A DNA stretch of 64,000 nucleotides from Strobilurus pachycystidiatus (GCA_019915135.1 JAHLMK010000040.1:38164-102163); one strand, 5' to 3'. Shown: positions 1-12,185, counted from the stretch's first letter. The notes: a model not told the origin generated them from the sequence alone. A program made the numbers and translations.

Positions 1-364
1 GTCCCGATGTGCTCAGTCGACACGCATTCCTTGATCTATAACATTTTTAGCGCGCGCTCACCGAGTCTGCTCTGGCACCCACCCGCCGCTGGAAGCACGG
101 CCGCTGCCAGCTGGGCCAGCCCCGTTAGGGCATACTTCAAACGAACTTCTTGCCAAAGCTTCCAAGCACACCAGGACCAACGGTCTGATCTTGCTTCTTC
201 TACACTTTGTGTTTGATCTGATGTTAGATTACAGCGCCAACCTTGAAGGATGTAGAGCGCGCGGTAGGAATACGTGAATCAAAGCTCAAGGCGCCACAGA
301 AACTAGGTGTGTCTACCGGTATCTTCCATACATGTCATATACTTAGACGTTTGTAGAGAGCCTG

Positions 365-688
365 TTGTCTCCCAATACGAGTGTCGATACTTGGTATGAA
401 GCGAGCCCTTTGGGTCCCAAACGCACCGCCTCGTTTCCACCTCCATTTTCGACGCCGGCCAAAGCCGCCGCGTTCCCGTACCCTGCCTTCACAGACACTG
501 TTGCTGCAGAGACAGCCTTCTGGGTTGTACTGACAGGAGACAAGCCTGGGTGCTACCGAGGCCGTCGCGCTGCAATGAAGGGCAATCCAAACATGGGAAG
601 CCGGGCTCCAATTCCCACTTGGACGGAGGCAGAGGGCAACAAGATCTTGAGCTTGGCAGTCTCGAGAGGCTTTGTCAAGCGCGGATAG
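365..688 (+). CDS. Possible 3' exon of unknown gene, weakly RNase H1-N/viroplasmin-like
   Basis: An open frame without an in-frame ATG near its start ends at a TAG at 686-688. The C-terminal half reads W-V-V-L-T-G-D-K-P-G-C-Y followed by basic residues and a T-E-A-E segment. This resembles the layout of the small viroplasmin / RNase H1 N-terminal fold (aromatic-V-V, G-x-x-P-G-x-Y, then an EAE-type helix). The first half is proline and alanine rich. The upstream exon, if any, would lie at or before the window edge. The call rests on a short motif only, so it may be a non-coding open frame. Confidence 0.25.
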   Translation: MSPNTSVDTWYEASPLGPKRTASFPPPFSTPAKAAAFPYPAFTDTVAAETAFWVVLTGDKPGCYRGRRAAMKGNPNMGSRAPIPTWTEAEGNKILSLAVSRGFVKRG

Positions 689-1062
689 TCAATATGATTT
701 GGCTCCATCCTACTACTTATAAGACGCGGTGCGCGGGCAACCGTCTGCAAGATTTACGTGTGTATAGACGGTAACTAAGATTTATAGCGAGGGCAATGGG
801 AATATCTGAGGGAAAACATAGGGGGGAGGCGGGGGTAGCATGCCGTATATATATAGACAGACGATAAGTTTGTTAAGCGAACCTTAGAGCTACTAAGTAG
901 CAAGAAGAAAAGAAAGAGAGGGAGAGGTGAGGAAGGGAAAAAATGGAGAGAGATGTGTAGAGACGGGGAGAGAGGAGTGATGGGGCAAGCTGCTTTGGCG
1001 GTGAGCCCGCTGAGTCTACGGAGCTGATGTTCACTTACATAGCTCCGCGGTCGACGCGCCGC
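689..1062. other. Intergenic stretch with purine-rich tract
   Basis: No gene is visible. Positions about 901-977 form a strongly purine-biased tract on the plus strand (A/G runs). The stretch follows the stop codon of the minus-strand transposase gene and would be its 3' flank. No CACTA-type terminal repeat could be identified here. Confidence 0.5.
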
Positions 1063-4000
1063 TCAAAAATCATTGCCAGCGGTTTCGCCGTCGTCCTTGT
1101 TCTCATAAATCTGAAAGGATATATTTAGTCATCTAACCTTACTGCAGAATAAAGACGCACCTCTTCGCAAACCACAGGCAGAGCGTGGATCACCTCCGCG
1201 TCAATGCCATTAACTTTGATTTGGGTAAGCGTACAATGCCCAAGCTCAGTAAGGCTGTACACGGCGGGTTTGACCCTGTTGTAAACCAGACGACCGCTAG
1301 CAAGAGGAGAAATGCGAAAGTCGTCAAGGGCTGCGTCGGCAGGGGAAAGTTCCTTGTAGCGATGAACCAAGAGGAACACGTTCTTCGAGATCTTCTTGCC
1401 TTCCTTCTGCGTATGCAGGAAGATTTCTCTGATGAGGCCAACTCTGCCGCCGTCGGTTGCAACCGCCTGGTGCGGGTCCAACGTTTTTCCAGCGCCCCCT
1501 TGCTTTCGAGCAATGAATGTAGTCTTGCCCGTAGTAACGCTGTTCACGTACTGGCCGGTTGTGATAGTCAACGAGCGCCCGTTGCGTCGCATCCAGCGAC
1601 GGAGCCCGTCAGACGCAGCCTTGGACAGCTCCTCCACGTTCCCAGTGCTGTAAAAGTCATACGACGTCTCCGTAGAGTTTACGTCCCCTGTCCAGGTTCC
1701 CCGGGCGTCGAAGTGGAGATATCGCAAGAATGCGTCCTGCGCAGGAGCCAGAGCGGGGGGGAGGATGCCTGGCGAGTATAAAGTAGCAATGTTCTGGCGG
1801 CGACAAAAAGTTCTGCACATGGTGGCTTCCAATTCGCCTAAAATAGCCTTAAACCGATGCAGAATTGTACACATTGAACGAGCTACATACCGAACTTCCG
1901 GTTGGTTGGAATTTTCTGGAGAAGTCCGTTGTAGCGTTCAAAAGCAAAACACCGCCAAGCGTGATTGGGGCCCCAGCGCCTAAGATGGTCTCCAAAATGC
2001 ATCATGAGATGTTGGTAACTTTCGATCTGAGTCCCAGGATATAGCTCCAACAGGCCGCGTAAGTATGCAGTGTAGTCTTTTTTGAATTGAGCAACGGTGT
2101 CCAAGGTGATGGTTTTGGCCATGGCTAACTTGACTGCGCTGACAAGGAGGAGAAAGTTCTGCAACATGGAGTACTTCTCCTGTTCAACTGGGTCGTTACT
2201 TTGGCGATAGCCGCCCCACAGACGAGTAAGTGTGTAAGGAAGGTGTAGGATGCAGAACGCCTTCCATTGATCAGCTGTGAATTTGCCCCCTGCGGCGTCG
2301 CCAGGCTTCGACGGCGGACGCCCAACGTAACCTGGCATCCTTCGCCGGCGCATATCTTTGCGAACCTCTGACAATATCGTTGCTCCAAGAAGCACGGTAG
2401 GGGTTGATTTCTTCCCCGGGCGTCGCTGATTCGGAACGCTGAGCAATCGGCCATGTTCATTCACAAGTCCCCGAGCCTTCCGCTGAGAATACATGAGATA
2501 TGAAACGGGTAGCATAAATCGAACCTTACCTCATCCTGAAGTGCAGAAACCAGTTTCTTAACGCCCATTGCTAAATATTGCTCCTCTGTGTGCTTTTGGA
2601 GAATCTCAAAACACAGTTCCGCGAGGAACTTAAGACCGCGGGTTTTCAAGGATTTGAGGGTTTCAGTCTCGAAAGCCGCCTGTGCTTGACTCAGATCCTT
2701 TTCCGCGGAAGGAAAGGAGTCCGGTGCCGCCGCTGTTGTGTACTCTTGAGGCATGGGATGCTTTTGGTACTAGGCCCACGCTGATCAACGAGAGATAGGG
2801 AGGGATATATGAAGCACATACATAAGCCGCCAGCCTCCTATAAAGTTTGCCCTTCGAGGCTGCGTATCGTAGCCCAGCGTCGCGAGACATTGAGATCAGA
2901 ACAGCTTGATCAAGGTTTTTGTGATCGCCGCCTTTCCTGATACGATCAAAAACAACCGCTGCCTCGTCCTCGGTGGCGGCGTACGCGCTCCGTTGCGACG
3001 AAAGATCGGGGCCTTCCTCCAAGGTCACGTCCATCCCCCATATCTTGCGGACATGGCGTTGGAACAGGCCAAGGTAGAAACCGTGCATCGAGTCAATAGT
3101 GATGAACTTTGTTGGGTCCCAGTAGGGAAGGCGTAGAAATTCTGAATGGCGAATGTGATGAGCCTCCCAGAGTTCCTCCTGCGCTTGTGCATCCGCAGCG
3201 GCCTGCCAGGCTCGTGCCCGTTCGAGATGAGCCTCCCTATCGCGCGGAGTCCAAGTTGATTGATCCAGGTTGTCGCAGTCCTGTATGGTCTGTTTGCATT
3301 CAGAGCACCAGTGAGAGCTGCGTGCCGAGCCAAGGCCTGAAAGAAGGCGCATGGCAGGCAAATCGGCGATCAAAGGAACTAAAGCACACCGCACGCGTCG
3401 TCCGAGTGGATGCCGAGAAGTCCGGCTGAGGTAGAAACCGTGAGCCCATGACTCTTCGAGATCATCTACAAGAGGGCGGAGCAGGTGGTTGACCTCTGCG
3501 CCGGACGGCTCCCTGGGCCCGGGAATGACGCCGACAAGAAAAATGTTCTCAACACGATACCGCAGCTCAGGAGGCAGATTTAGGCAGACCATGTACGTGG
3601 GGCTGACGGAAACCTTTGGGCCAGCGATACGATTACCGTAGGGATTCATCCCATCCTGATTCAGCCCAAAAACAAGTCTTCCCTCCCCATTGCCGTCCAA
3701 AAAATGCCGGACGCCGTCAGGCCCCTTGAACTCTTGGAGTATTGACCCGTCCCAAATGTCCTTCATCGTGCCAGACCCAATGGAGGACAGTTCATCGAGA
3801 TTTCTGTCTAGCATGTCCTCAATATCGGGGCGCGAATAAAGCCTGCCTAGCCATTGCTTGAAATCATGGTAGACATACTGGCGCGTTGGTATCCAAGTGT
3901 TTTGAACTGTACGCTTCAGCAACGTCCGTCCGCACACTTTTTCTCCTGGAGCAGGCGCGTGCGAGCACTTGAGGCCTTCGGATGGGTCGGGAGGGATGTC

Positions 4001-5165
4001 ATAGATGGCATAACAGCGGGGACAGCAAATGAAGGACTTCGTAACAGGTTCGGCGTCCAGACGCCTCATAGCGGTGCGAACGTCAGAAGGCACGCCGCCC
4101 AAGACGGCGTCGCGGCGGTCATCTGGAATCTCGAACGCCGATGCTGCAGCGTAGAGAAGGAGGCGAAGTTGGAATAATAGGAATGCTGCCCGGTTAACAG
4201 ACAGGCTTCCAAAGGCACTCAGCGTCGAGACCGTTAGGAGACACAGGAAAGGGATGGGATTCCACAGCCGAGACCCCATCGTTGAGGTATAACGACCTGC
4301 AGAGTATCGTCAAGAGCGAATTCACCGCAACAACAAAGAGCTTACTGGTATCTACAGCATGACTGTCTATGCTGATCTTGTATTTCGCCCGCTTTATCTC
4401 TTCGATCCGCGACAGAGCTTTGTCAACATCTCTTGCCATGGCCTCCCCAACCAGTCGATGACGCACATCGCGGCTGCGCATCGCTTCCTCGGCATAGGAG
4501 CGACATTGTCCCAGGTACTGGATATACCGAATGATGGGAGTGTCGGCTGTTTCATCCAGCGGAGGGACTGGCCCATGGTCTTCCAAAAATGGGACCGATG
4601 GGGCGTCGGTGCCTTCGGAAACGGTCTCGGCGGCGGACGTAGGACTTGGGGGTGTCGAAGTTGTGGCGGGATGCGGAGAGGGTAGAAAGACAAACGCGGT
4701 ATGTGTCGCAATCTCCTCCAAGGCCTCCGGCCACTGGGCTAGCTTCTTCTTCATGAACTGCAGCGTGACAAGGCCAGGGTCGGACGCCGGCTCGTTGCGA
4801 GCTGGGGAGCGCGTCTGTGGTTGAGGCGAGTTTGCTTCAGTAGAGGATGGAGGAGGCGGGCCAACTTCGACGTCCGACTCTCTTCCGCTCGCGACGTCAG
4901 ACCAGTCTCCACTCGCGTCGTCGTCTTCCTCAGCATCTATAGATTCCCATATTGACTGTGCGTTTGCGCGATAATCCATGTCTGCTTTGGAGGGATGGTT
5001 GCTACGTTCATCATCAGATAACAAGCGCCCCCGAACAGGTAGGTGAGTCCTGGGATCGATGTAGTATTGTTCCGCACAAGATGAACAGTGACATGGATGC
5101 TGAACAAAGGCCTCCGCGCGCTTTGGCGAGCGCACTGGTCGACCTTTCTTGAGGCGAGGTTTCAT
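1063..5165 (-). CDS. Tnp2-type (EnSpm/CACTA) transposase, six exons
   Basis: Predicted exons on the minus strand: 5165-4346, 4296-2822, 2769-2530, 2482-1891, 1837-1161 and 1110-1063. Five GT-AG introns of 47-53 bp keep the frame, giving about 1283 aa. An ATG at 5165 is chosen because the more upstream open frame begins only with TTG. The N terminus carries a cysteine/histidine cluster (H-P-C-H-C-S-S-C), then an acidic and proline-rich linker. From about residue 350 there is a C-x2-C ... C zinc-like cluster. The Transposase_21 hallmark L-N-Q-D-G-M-N-P follows near residue 488, then I-A-D-L-P-A and a C-x2-C. The exon at 2482-1891 holds a DUF4218-like segment (M-H-F-G-D-H-L-R-R-W-G-P, then F-E-R-Y-N-G-L-L-Q). 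Family knowledge: such proteins cut and paste CACTA transposons. I see no stop or frameshift, so the gene could be active. The element's terminal repeats were not found, so its boundaries are unknown. Confidence 0.85.
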
Positions 5166-5510
5166 GGGTCTTGGGAGTCTGAGGGAGAGCAAGTGCGAAA
5201 ATTGATCGATCGGCCGCCCCTCGATAATCAATCATCGATAAATACATCTCCAGGATCGCCGGACGCTATTTCTGCGTACCAAATCGGCGTTCATGGGCAT
5301 TCAGAGCGCTGGAATGGCGATGTTGATAAAAAGACGATATACTATAAGGTGTGCGCTCAAAATCGTGTAAATCGTCGTAGTGGCGCCAGGCATAGGATCA
5401 GGCACCAGCAACATTTAAGTAATATTAATAGTTTTTAGTCTCATTCCAACTTCCCGACCGACGTTCGGGGCTCACCGGGACTTTCGGACCGATGGAATTC
5501 GAATTTTTAG

Positions 5511-7452
5511 CGAGAGTGGCTCGATTCGTATGCTGGTGTTTTGTTATCTTGAATTGCTATCGTCGGAGCTCTAAATGCCGTGTCATCGGCTTGATTCACC
5601 ACCCCGCTGCTGAGCTGTGAGCTGGCTGCCAGTGCCGCGGTAGTCCATTGTATATACTTGCAGACACACGCAAAGGTTGACATGCATATTTCCAGTAGTA
5701 AATGAGACACATCGCGAGACGCTACCCCCGAGCGGCTCGCTGCCTGATCCGAGTTCAAACTCCGCAGATAGCAACTTGTCAACTGCCGGAATGCTAAGTT
5801 CTTTTTCACGCTCACGTAGGCCTCTCCAAAAAGCTCTGGAAAATCAGGTAATACCTCAGATATGTATATCCAGCCTCTCTAAAATTTTCAGACCCAGACA
5901 CCCACTCGGAGCCTCACAGTGCTTTGATTTTACGATCCCGACATCTGTGGCTGTGCCGTGCATGCCCCTGCCTTCATCGCGCCTCACCGAGATCCGACTG
6001 ATCTCACAGTGAGGCACTCAGCACTTGCGCGAATGGTGCACGGGTGGTTTGCAAGGTGATTCTCTCTTTCTCCTCTCTCTCTCTTCTTTCTTTTCTTTTT
6101 CTTTTCTTTTCTTTTTATTTATTTTGGTTACGTCAGGCACCAGCATCATTACCGAGCCGAGAGTGGCTCGATTCGTATGCTGGTGTTTTGTTATCTTGAA
6201 TTGCTATCGTCGGAGCTCTAAATGCCGTGTCATCGGCTTGATTCACCACCCCGCTGCTGAGCTGTGAGCTGGCTGCCAGTGCCGCGGTAGTCCATTGTAT
6301 ATACTTGCAGACACACGCAAAGGTTGACATGCATATTTCCAGTAGTAAATGAGACACATCGCGAGACGCTACCCCCGAGCGGCTCGCTGCCTGATCCGAG
6401 TTCAAACTCCGCAGATAGCAACTTGTCAACTGCCGGAATGCTAAGTTCTTTTTCACGCTCACGTAGGCCTCTCCAAAAAGCTCTGGAAAATCAGGTAATA
6501 CCTCAGATATGTATATCCAGCCTCTCTAAAATTTTCAGACCCAGACACCCACTCGGAGCCTCACAGTGCTTTGATTTTACGATCCCGACATCTGTGGCTG
6601 TGCCGTGCATGCCCCTGCCTTCATCGCGCCTCACCGAGATCCGACTGATCTCACAGTGAGGCACTCAGCACTTGCGCGAATGGTGCACGGGTGGTTTGCA
6701 AGGTGATTCTCTCTTTCTCCTCTCTCTCTCTTCTTTCTTTTCTTTTTCTTTTCTTTTCTTTTTATTTATTTTGGTTACGTCAGGCACCAGCATCATTACC
6801 GAGCCGAGAGTGGCTCGATTCGTATGCTGGTGTTTTGTTATCTTGAATTGCTATCGTCGGAGCTCTAAATGCCGTGTCATCGGCTTGATTCACCACCCCG
6901 CTGCTGAGCTGTGAGCTGGCTGCCAGTGCCGCGGTAGTCCATTGTATATACTTGCAGACACACGCAAAGGTTGACATGCATATTTCCAGTAGTAAATGAG
7001 ACACATCGCGAGACGCTACCCCCGAGCGGCTCGCTGCCTGATCCGAGTTCAAACTCCGCAGATAGCAACTTGTCAACTGCCGGAATGCTAAGTTCTTTTT
7101 CACGCTCACGTAGGCCTCTCCAAAAAGCTCTGGAAAATCAGGTAATACCTCAGATATGTATATCCAGCCTCTCTAAAATTTTCAGACCCAGACACCCACT
7201 CGGAGCCTCACAGTGCTTTGATTTTACGATCCCGACATCTGTGGCTGTGCCGTGCATGCCCCTGCCTTCATCGCGCCTCACCGAGATCCGACTGATCTCA
7301 CAGTGAGGCACTCAGCACTTGCGCGAATGGTGCACGGGTGGTTTGCAAGGTGATTCTCTCTTTCTCCTCTCTCTCTCTTCTTTCTTTTCTTTTTCTTTTC
7401 TTTTCTTTTTATTTATTTTGGTTACGTCAGGCACCAGCATCATTACCGAGCC
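5511..7452. repeat. Three tandem copies of a 647-bp unit
   Basis: Copies start at 5511, 6158 and 6805 and appear identical across most of their length. The same short open frames recur at exact 647-bp spacing. Each unit begins GAGAGTGGCTCGATTCG and ends with a long pyrimidine tract (TCTCTCTTTCTCC...) followed by CACCAGCATCATTACCGAGC. The start and end of a unit are imperfect inverted repeats of each other (ATGCTGGTG against CACCAGCAT). The unit junctions therefore look like fused inverted ends. The ORFs inside are too short and unlike known proteins to call as genes. Confidence 0.9.
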
Positions 7453-7464
7453 GCGAGAGTTCGA

Positions 7465-7560
7465 GTTTTGGTGATATCTCGCGCCCAAAAATTCAACTCC
7501 AATCGGTCCGATATCCGAGTACCGAGCACCGAGCTCGAGGTGGGGAGATATCACCAAAAC
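7465..7560. repeat. Hairpin with perfect 16-bp arms
   Basis: GTTTTGGTGATATCTC at 7465-7480 is exactly inverted at 7545-7560, with a 64-bp loop. It lies inside the right terminal region of the 5.4-7.6 kb element and is the part that makes the right end longer than the left. It could be a small insertion with its own inverted repeats or a cruciform-forming end. Confidence 0.75.
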
Positions 7561-7928
7561 GTCGGGAACGAGACTAATAGTCCTTTTCAGTCGGACTCCT
7601 TAGTTCCTGGACCCGGTGCTGACATCGTGAGATTTGCTCATCTATTGTGTGCCTACGATGAGGCCCGAGGGTCCTACAGACCTGCCTTTCACTGCTACTA
7701 ATACAGTAGGGGAGCCAACTGTCTATCACAGAACCCACTATCGCAGGTGAGCGCGGCCGGCCGGATCAGTCTAGTGCGGCCAGCCAGGACACTTTAGGTC
7801 GGCAGAGCAGCTTCGACTTAGGTATATCAATATCCGCCCGGACCGTGACGGACCCCGCTAATCACGCGTCACGAGACGCCTTTGTTTCCCTGCAAACACT
7901 GACAGTACTCTCCCTACTAGCTTGAAAT

Positions 7929-8812
7929 ATGCCACTCATGGCCGCGCAAGATACTTTCATTCCGGGCAGCGAGTCCTTTGAAGTAAGCTACGATCTGCTT
8001 CTTGATGCTGCTTACGCTCGCTTGCCTTCTTTCCATCGGCCTTCGGCAAACGCGAACGCGACCTCTCAGCAGAGCCGGCCGACAACTGACCTGGAAAGGC
8101 AGGAAAGGTTGGCCTCCTTCTTGCAACCACAGCTGAAATCTGATCATGGTCACTAGTATCAACGTCGTTCCAAGTATGGCTACCTCTGTAGTTGCTTCAA
8201 CTAGCCGTTTCAGCCCCGCCCCAGCAAGACTGGCGACGCCTGCTCCAGCGGCAAGGGGAGTTCAATCCTCCACATCTGTGCCATCAGGATACAATGGACT
8301 CGCAGCACTGGCTCGTCGAAGCATGTCTGTTGTCCGCGCCCCGTCTGAGCTCTTTTCACAAACGCCTAAGAGGGAAGAGAACAAAGAAGAGACCCGGGTT
8401 CTTAGGCATGTTCCCGACGCTGCTGCAGCTGGTTCTTCTCTAACAGTGTTGCAGCGCTGCCGGTTATAAATTCACGTTTATTCGGAATACTACTGATTAC
8501 GTCCTTACGCTCGTCGCCCAAACTCCACCCAACCATGCCGCCCATCCGCCTGACTTGACAACGCCCCAAGGACGACCTCCCCTCATGATTTTTTTGCTTC
8601 TCAACGCACCCAACCCTGATGATACAAAGATATGGCAATATCATGCAGGCGACGGGCTCCGCTGGGTCGAGGTAGCCAACGGCGACGCATACGACTCGAA
8701 ATCTGGCTGGGAAAGCTCTATCAACGGCAACTACATACTGAACCTCAAGCAGGGCGGTATCCAGTTGATCTCCAAGACTTATGCACTCAGAAATAACATC
8801 ATTGCCCGATAG
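7929..8812 (+). CDS. Putative hypothetical gene (exon structure unresolved)
   Basis: Two stretches look mildly protein-like. The first starts at the ATG at 7929 and runs about 18 codons into a possible GTAAGC donor at 7981. The second is an open frame from about 8444 to the TAG at 8810-8812, which ends K-T-Y-A-L-R-N-N-I-I-A-R and contains W-Q-Y-H-A-G-D-G-L-R-W-V-E-V. A serine/alanine-rich open frame at 8146-8469 overlaps in another phase. I do not recognise any of these. They may be exons of one small gene or decayed coding sequence. Confidence 0.25.
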
Positions 8813-9103
8813 ACTCAGTACGTTGCATGTGTATATACAGTTTGGCGGGTTTGTCTAATGCTCCTGTGCAGCGGTCGCTCTCAACTTGATAATAATATAA
8901 CTGGCGTAGAGAATTGTATTATTTGGATGCGACTCTGATTTTGAGTGATATACATCAATCTGTACTCTTACTCAGCGACGGCGGCGGCCGCGGGCGCCCT
9001 TCTTGTGAACCCAACATGAAAATCGAGGTGGAGCAGCAGAATGCGGCGACGACGGGCGGCAGCCTGCGTTGGCCGCCTTCGCCCCCGCCTTCGCCCAACC
9101 TCC

Positions 9104-9274
9104 CTCTGCCCGCGTCGAGCTCCAAACGGACTCGCTTGCTGCTCCAAAAGGACAGGCGTGGGAGGACGGCTCTGGGCCGCGTTTAGTCGCTGCTTTCTCT
9201 TCCCTCTCAGCCTCTCTCTGCCCGCGTCGAGCTCCAAACGGACTGGCTTGCTGCTCCAAAAGGACAGGCGCGGG
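9104..9274. repeat. 59-bp direct repeat, two copies 112 bp apart
   Basis: The sequence starting CTCTGCCCGCGTCGAGC occurs at 9104-9162 and 9216-9274 with only a few differences. Both copies contain CTGCTCCAAAAGGACAGGCG. The repeat produces look-alike open frames on both strands, so those frames are not taken as genes. Confidence 0.85.
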
Positions 9275-10728
9275 CGAATGGATCCGGGTTGCGCTCAACC
9301 GCCGGATTTGGCAGCAAAGTGGCCGCTCGCCGGCGTTCTGCCAGGCTGCCAATCTATTGTTTACACACCTTCGCATCCGTAGTCGACTTCAATTTCGCTA
9401 TCTAGAAATATAATTTTGTGCTTCTCGAAATGTGACTGCGTCTAGGCCGCAGCTTGGTAGTACCGGACTAGGCGTGGCGGCGGTGATTATTCGTAATGTT
9501 TCCCGCCACTCTCTATGTATCGGTTCAGTTGTCCTCATATGAAAGGTAGTATCGTGTCGAATACTTAGCGCTTAGCGTCAAACTTGGACAATAATGCAAT
9601 TTATTTCTCTCCCCAAATTTCAACCCATCCCGCGGCGACGCAAAGCAAACGCTGCAATTCAATTCCTAGGCCAAGTCGCAGGCAGAGAAAACAGTAATAG
9701 CGGCTAAGTGCAGACCGCGAAAGCCTTCGAATTCGTACGAGAAATGCGCATGTGAAAGATCCAAGCTTAATCAAGAAACTGGCGGGGACGCATGACAATG
9801 AGGGGGTGGCGTCCTTCGGGCTAGATCTGGGCCAAGACGCGTTGAACTGTCCTATCTAGTCGTCTGGACCGTCAATTAGCTGCGGTACTGTGCCGAAAAG
9901 CATGGAAAGCAGTCGCGAGTACCTAAAACGTGCCAAGCAGAAAGAGAGACAGACGGACATGTCTCATTTAGGCGTGTTCTTCATTACCGAAAACTACCGT
10001 GACGATAGGCCATCAAGACGCCGATGATGCCTGCAAAAAAATCAACAGGTTCCCGCAAGCGTGTACAGAAATCTCAGAACGCGTTGCGTTGTGCGTCGAG
10101 GCAAACTGGAGAGTATCAACTACCTACCTACCTACCCAATTACCTACCTACCTACCCAATCCAGCGACAACTTTCCTTTTCCATCCTTACCTTTTCACGA
10201 TCACAACCTCGGATCTGTCACCCCCGTCTGCCTCTGTATCGAGCTCAACACTCCTTCAGCTAATTCACAGTCCGTCCTCGGACTTTGTTCGCGACAAAGC
10301 AGGGAACTAATCACGATCACGAACATCGGACGGCATCTGAATGCAAAGAACTTTAACCTAGCTGTCGCCGCCCTCAACGTTCCTTCTATTCATAGTTATA
10401 ACTGTTATGACTCCGTCTGGCACACTTTCTCGTTATTGCAAATGATCCGACCGCATGTTTCCATTAACGTGATTTTTTTTACCTTCCAGTGTTCCACTGG
10501 TGACTGACCATGTAACAGTCCGAATCGGGTTTATTCAGCGCCTTGTCCTCGTTTCCCCCGCGGCAAAAGAAGATATATAATGGGCGCCATCCAAGCCTCT
10601 GGCCAAGCCACTCGACTCCTCTACGTTCCTCGTGTCACAGCCATCTACATCGCGCCGCCACTTTGACCTGGTTAGCGTTGGCCGCCCCTCTTCTCACTAT
10701 CACTGACGACAATACCAGCCCTAAAAGC
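9275..10728. other. Intergenic region with a short tandem repeat
   Basis: No supported gene. A 20-bp unit made of CTAC repeats and ending in CCAAT is present twice at 10121-10160. Short open frames exist on both strands but show no intron-consistent structure or recognisable motif. Confidence 0.5.
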
Positions 10729-11507
10729 ATGGGCCAAATGATCCATTTTGACGCGATTCTTTTCCCATCCGATGGTTCGTCGCTCACACCCCCGAGGGCG
10801 CTGAACTATGCTTGTTTTACAGCTATGTAACCCATAGGTCGACCGCCGTCGCTCGTACAGCTCATGACTAGGTTCGTTTCTCTCCGAGGCTAGCGGAGGC
10901 GGGTCGCGTATACTAATTGAATTCGATTCCAGTCCAATGGCGATATCGACGCCCCACTCTTCGTACACTGCGTCCCCGTCGCGTATGCCTCATCCTGAAA
11001 TTCATATGGATTATGTACGTCGTTCTTCGCGCGGCTATCTTATCCTCGGCCGGCCTAAAACTCTGAATCTCGCATCTTCCATAGATCGCGGACAGCATTG
11101 GGCCACGCGCCTGGAAATATCAGGTAAATCTGCATGAGAACCAGCGGCGTCCTCTGGCACTGCTCACGCGTTTGCTCTCACAGCTCGTGGAAGCGCTTGA
11201 CGGCATGAATCGAAAATTCACCAATCCCTACGTCGTTTTCTACCCTGTCGTGTCGCGCGATGGAATGCCGTTCCCCGTCAACAAGAGCATAAAGGAGATC
11301 CAAGGAAGATCCTTCAGAGACGACATCGCCTGGCGGGGGAACATCATCGTTGCCAAATACCGCGACAACCCCTTCTCATCGATGATGAACGCCTCCATGG
11401 CTGACTTTCCACTCCTGAAGAACTACCTTTTTACCCACGGATCACCGTCGGAGGTCTGTCTACTTTGCTTGCTTTTTGACTCTTTCAACTTGACTTCTCG
11501 ACAGTGA
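10729..11507 (+). CDS. Hypothetical protein, 157 aa, six exons
   Basis: Predicted exons: 10729-10774, 10838-10871, 10933-11014, 11085-11123, 11184-11453 and 11505-11507. Five GT-AG introns keep the frame perfectly, which is strong evidence for a real gene. The protein starts M-G-Q-M-I-H-F-D-A, has a serine/proline-rich segment ending near P-H-P-E-I-H-M-D-Y, then P-R-A-W-K-Y-Q. It continues with a globular part containing V-V-S-R-D-G-M-P-F-P-V-N-K, D-I-A-W-R-G-N-I-I-V-A-K and A-S-M-A-D-F-P. I believe this resembles short hypothetical proteins found in many copies in agaricomycete genomes, but I cannot name a domain. Oddities are a 34-bp second exon and a last exon that holds only the stop codon. 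No signal peptide or membrane segment is seen. Confidence 0.75.
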
Positions 11508-12185
11508 ATACTGCTGGAGATCGCCGATCAGCCTCACTGGCAGTCACGGCGCACATGTTCATTTATCCGCATCCCGCTTCATACCTTCTTATTTATTTGG
11601 ACACTTGTATATAGTATATATATGTTGTATACCATCGGTACATGAGAAGTATCGTACGTGTCTTGTTTCTGTATATAAATTGGCTTGTACTTATCTTATC
11701 TTTTCCTGCTAACTTACTTCCCAATGGCTCTCAGACTATGGGCCCCGTTCGTGCTTATTCTGCGTTTCTACAATCTGATGTGCGCCTGCCAGAGTGCAGG
11801 GAAGATGGTGCCAATTAGGTCCTGTGCCGAAATCGCTGTTGTACGTTCCCAGCAGAGGCGCCTCTTGAACCACCTTGGCCGAAGGCGCCGATCAAGGACG
11901 AGAGCAGCCCAAGAGACGTGGCAGACCGCAAACCGAGCGTGGAGCCTTTACTCTAGAACGTCTGTGAAATAGCGGCCTGCTAGTAGCATCACCTCAAACC
12001 TTGAACCATCGCCTTCAGGTTGAACCAGGAGCGTCTATGATCTCCATCAAATTTCTTTCACTGCTGACACAAGGTGCTGAAAACCACAGACGAAGAACTA
12101 AACACGAACGTCAGCGATGATCACGAGACTTGAAAAGTGAGCCTTTGGCCCAAGCATCACCGAGCAGCGCTTGTCTCACTTCTTC
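11508..12185. other. Intergenic region left of the retrotransposon
   Basis: No supported gene. A TATA-rich stretch lies at about 11608-11630 just after the hypothetical gene. The sequence at its right edge (ending CACTTCTTCGCGG) continues directly into the right flank at 32237 if the retrotransposon is removed. Confidence 0.5.

Larger units (their letters stand above)
5437..7575. mobile_element. Non-autonomous element with imperfect inverted ends enclosing a tandem array
   Basis: The left end (5437-5515) and the reverse complement of the right end (about 7450-7575) share several blocks in the same order: T-T-A-G-T-C-T-C-R-T-T-C-C, then CCGACGTT, then TCGGACCGAT, then AATTTTT and CGAG. The right end carries an extra inserted stretch. 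Between them are three copies of a 647-bp unit. No transposase is encoded. The combination of long imperfect terminal inverted repeats and lack of coding capacity is what a MITE or deletion derivative of a TIR transposon would show. A target duplication is not clear; TTA on the left and TAA on the right flank the ends. The superfamily is undetermined. Confidence 0.6.

Noticed and set aside
1063..5400. CACTA terminal inverted repeats around the Tnp2 gene
   Set aside because: A GTAGTG occurs near 5378, but no matching CACTAC was found on the other side, so boundaries are not called.
5677..6012. 111-aa open frame repeated three times in the 647-bp units
   Set aside because: Recurs with the tandem unit; opposite-strand frames are equally open and no family is recognisable.
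9041..9413. Overlapping alanine/arginine-rich open frames on both strands
   Set aside because: Explained by the 59-bp direct repeat and high GC; no intron or motif support.
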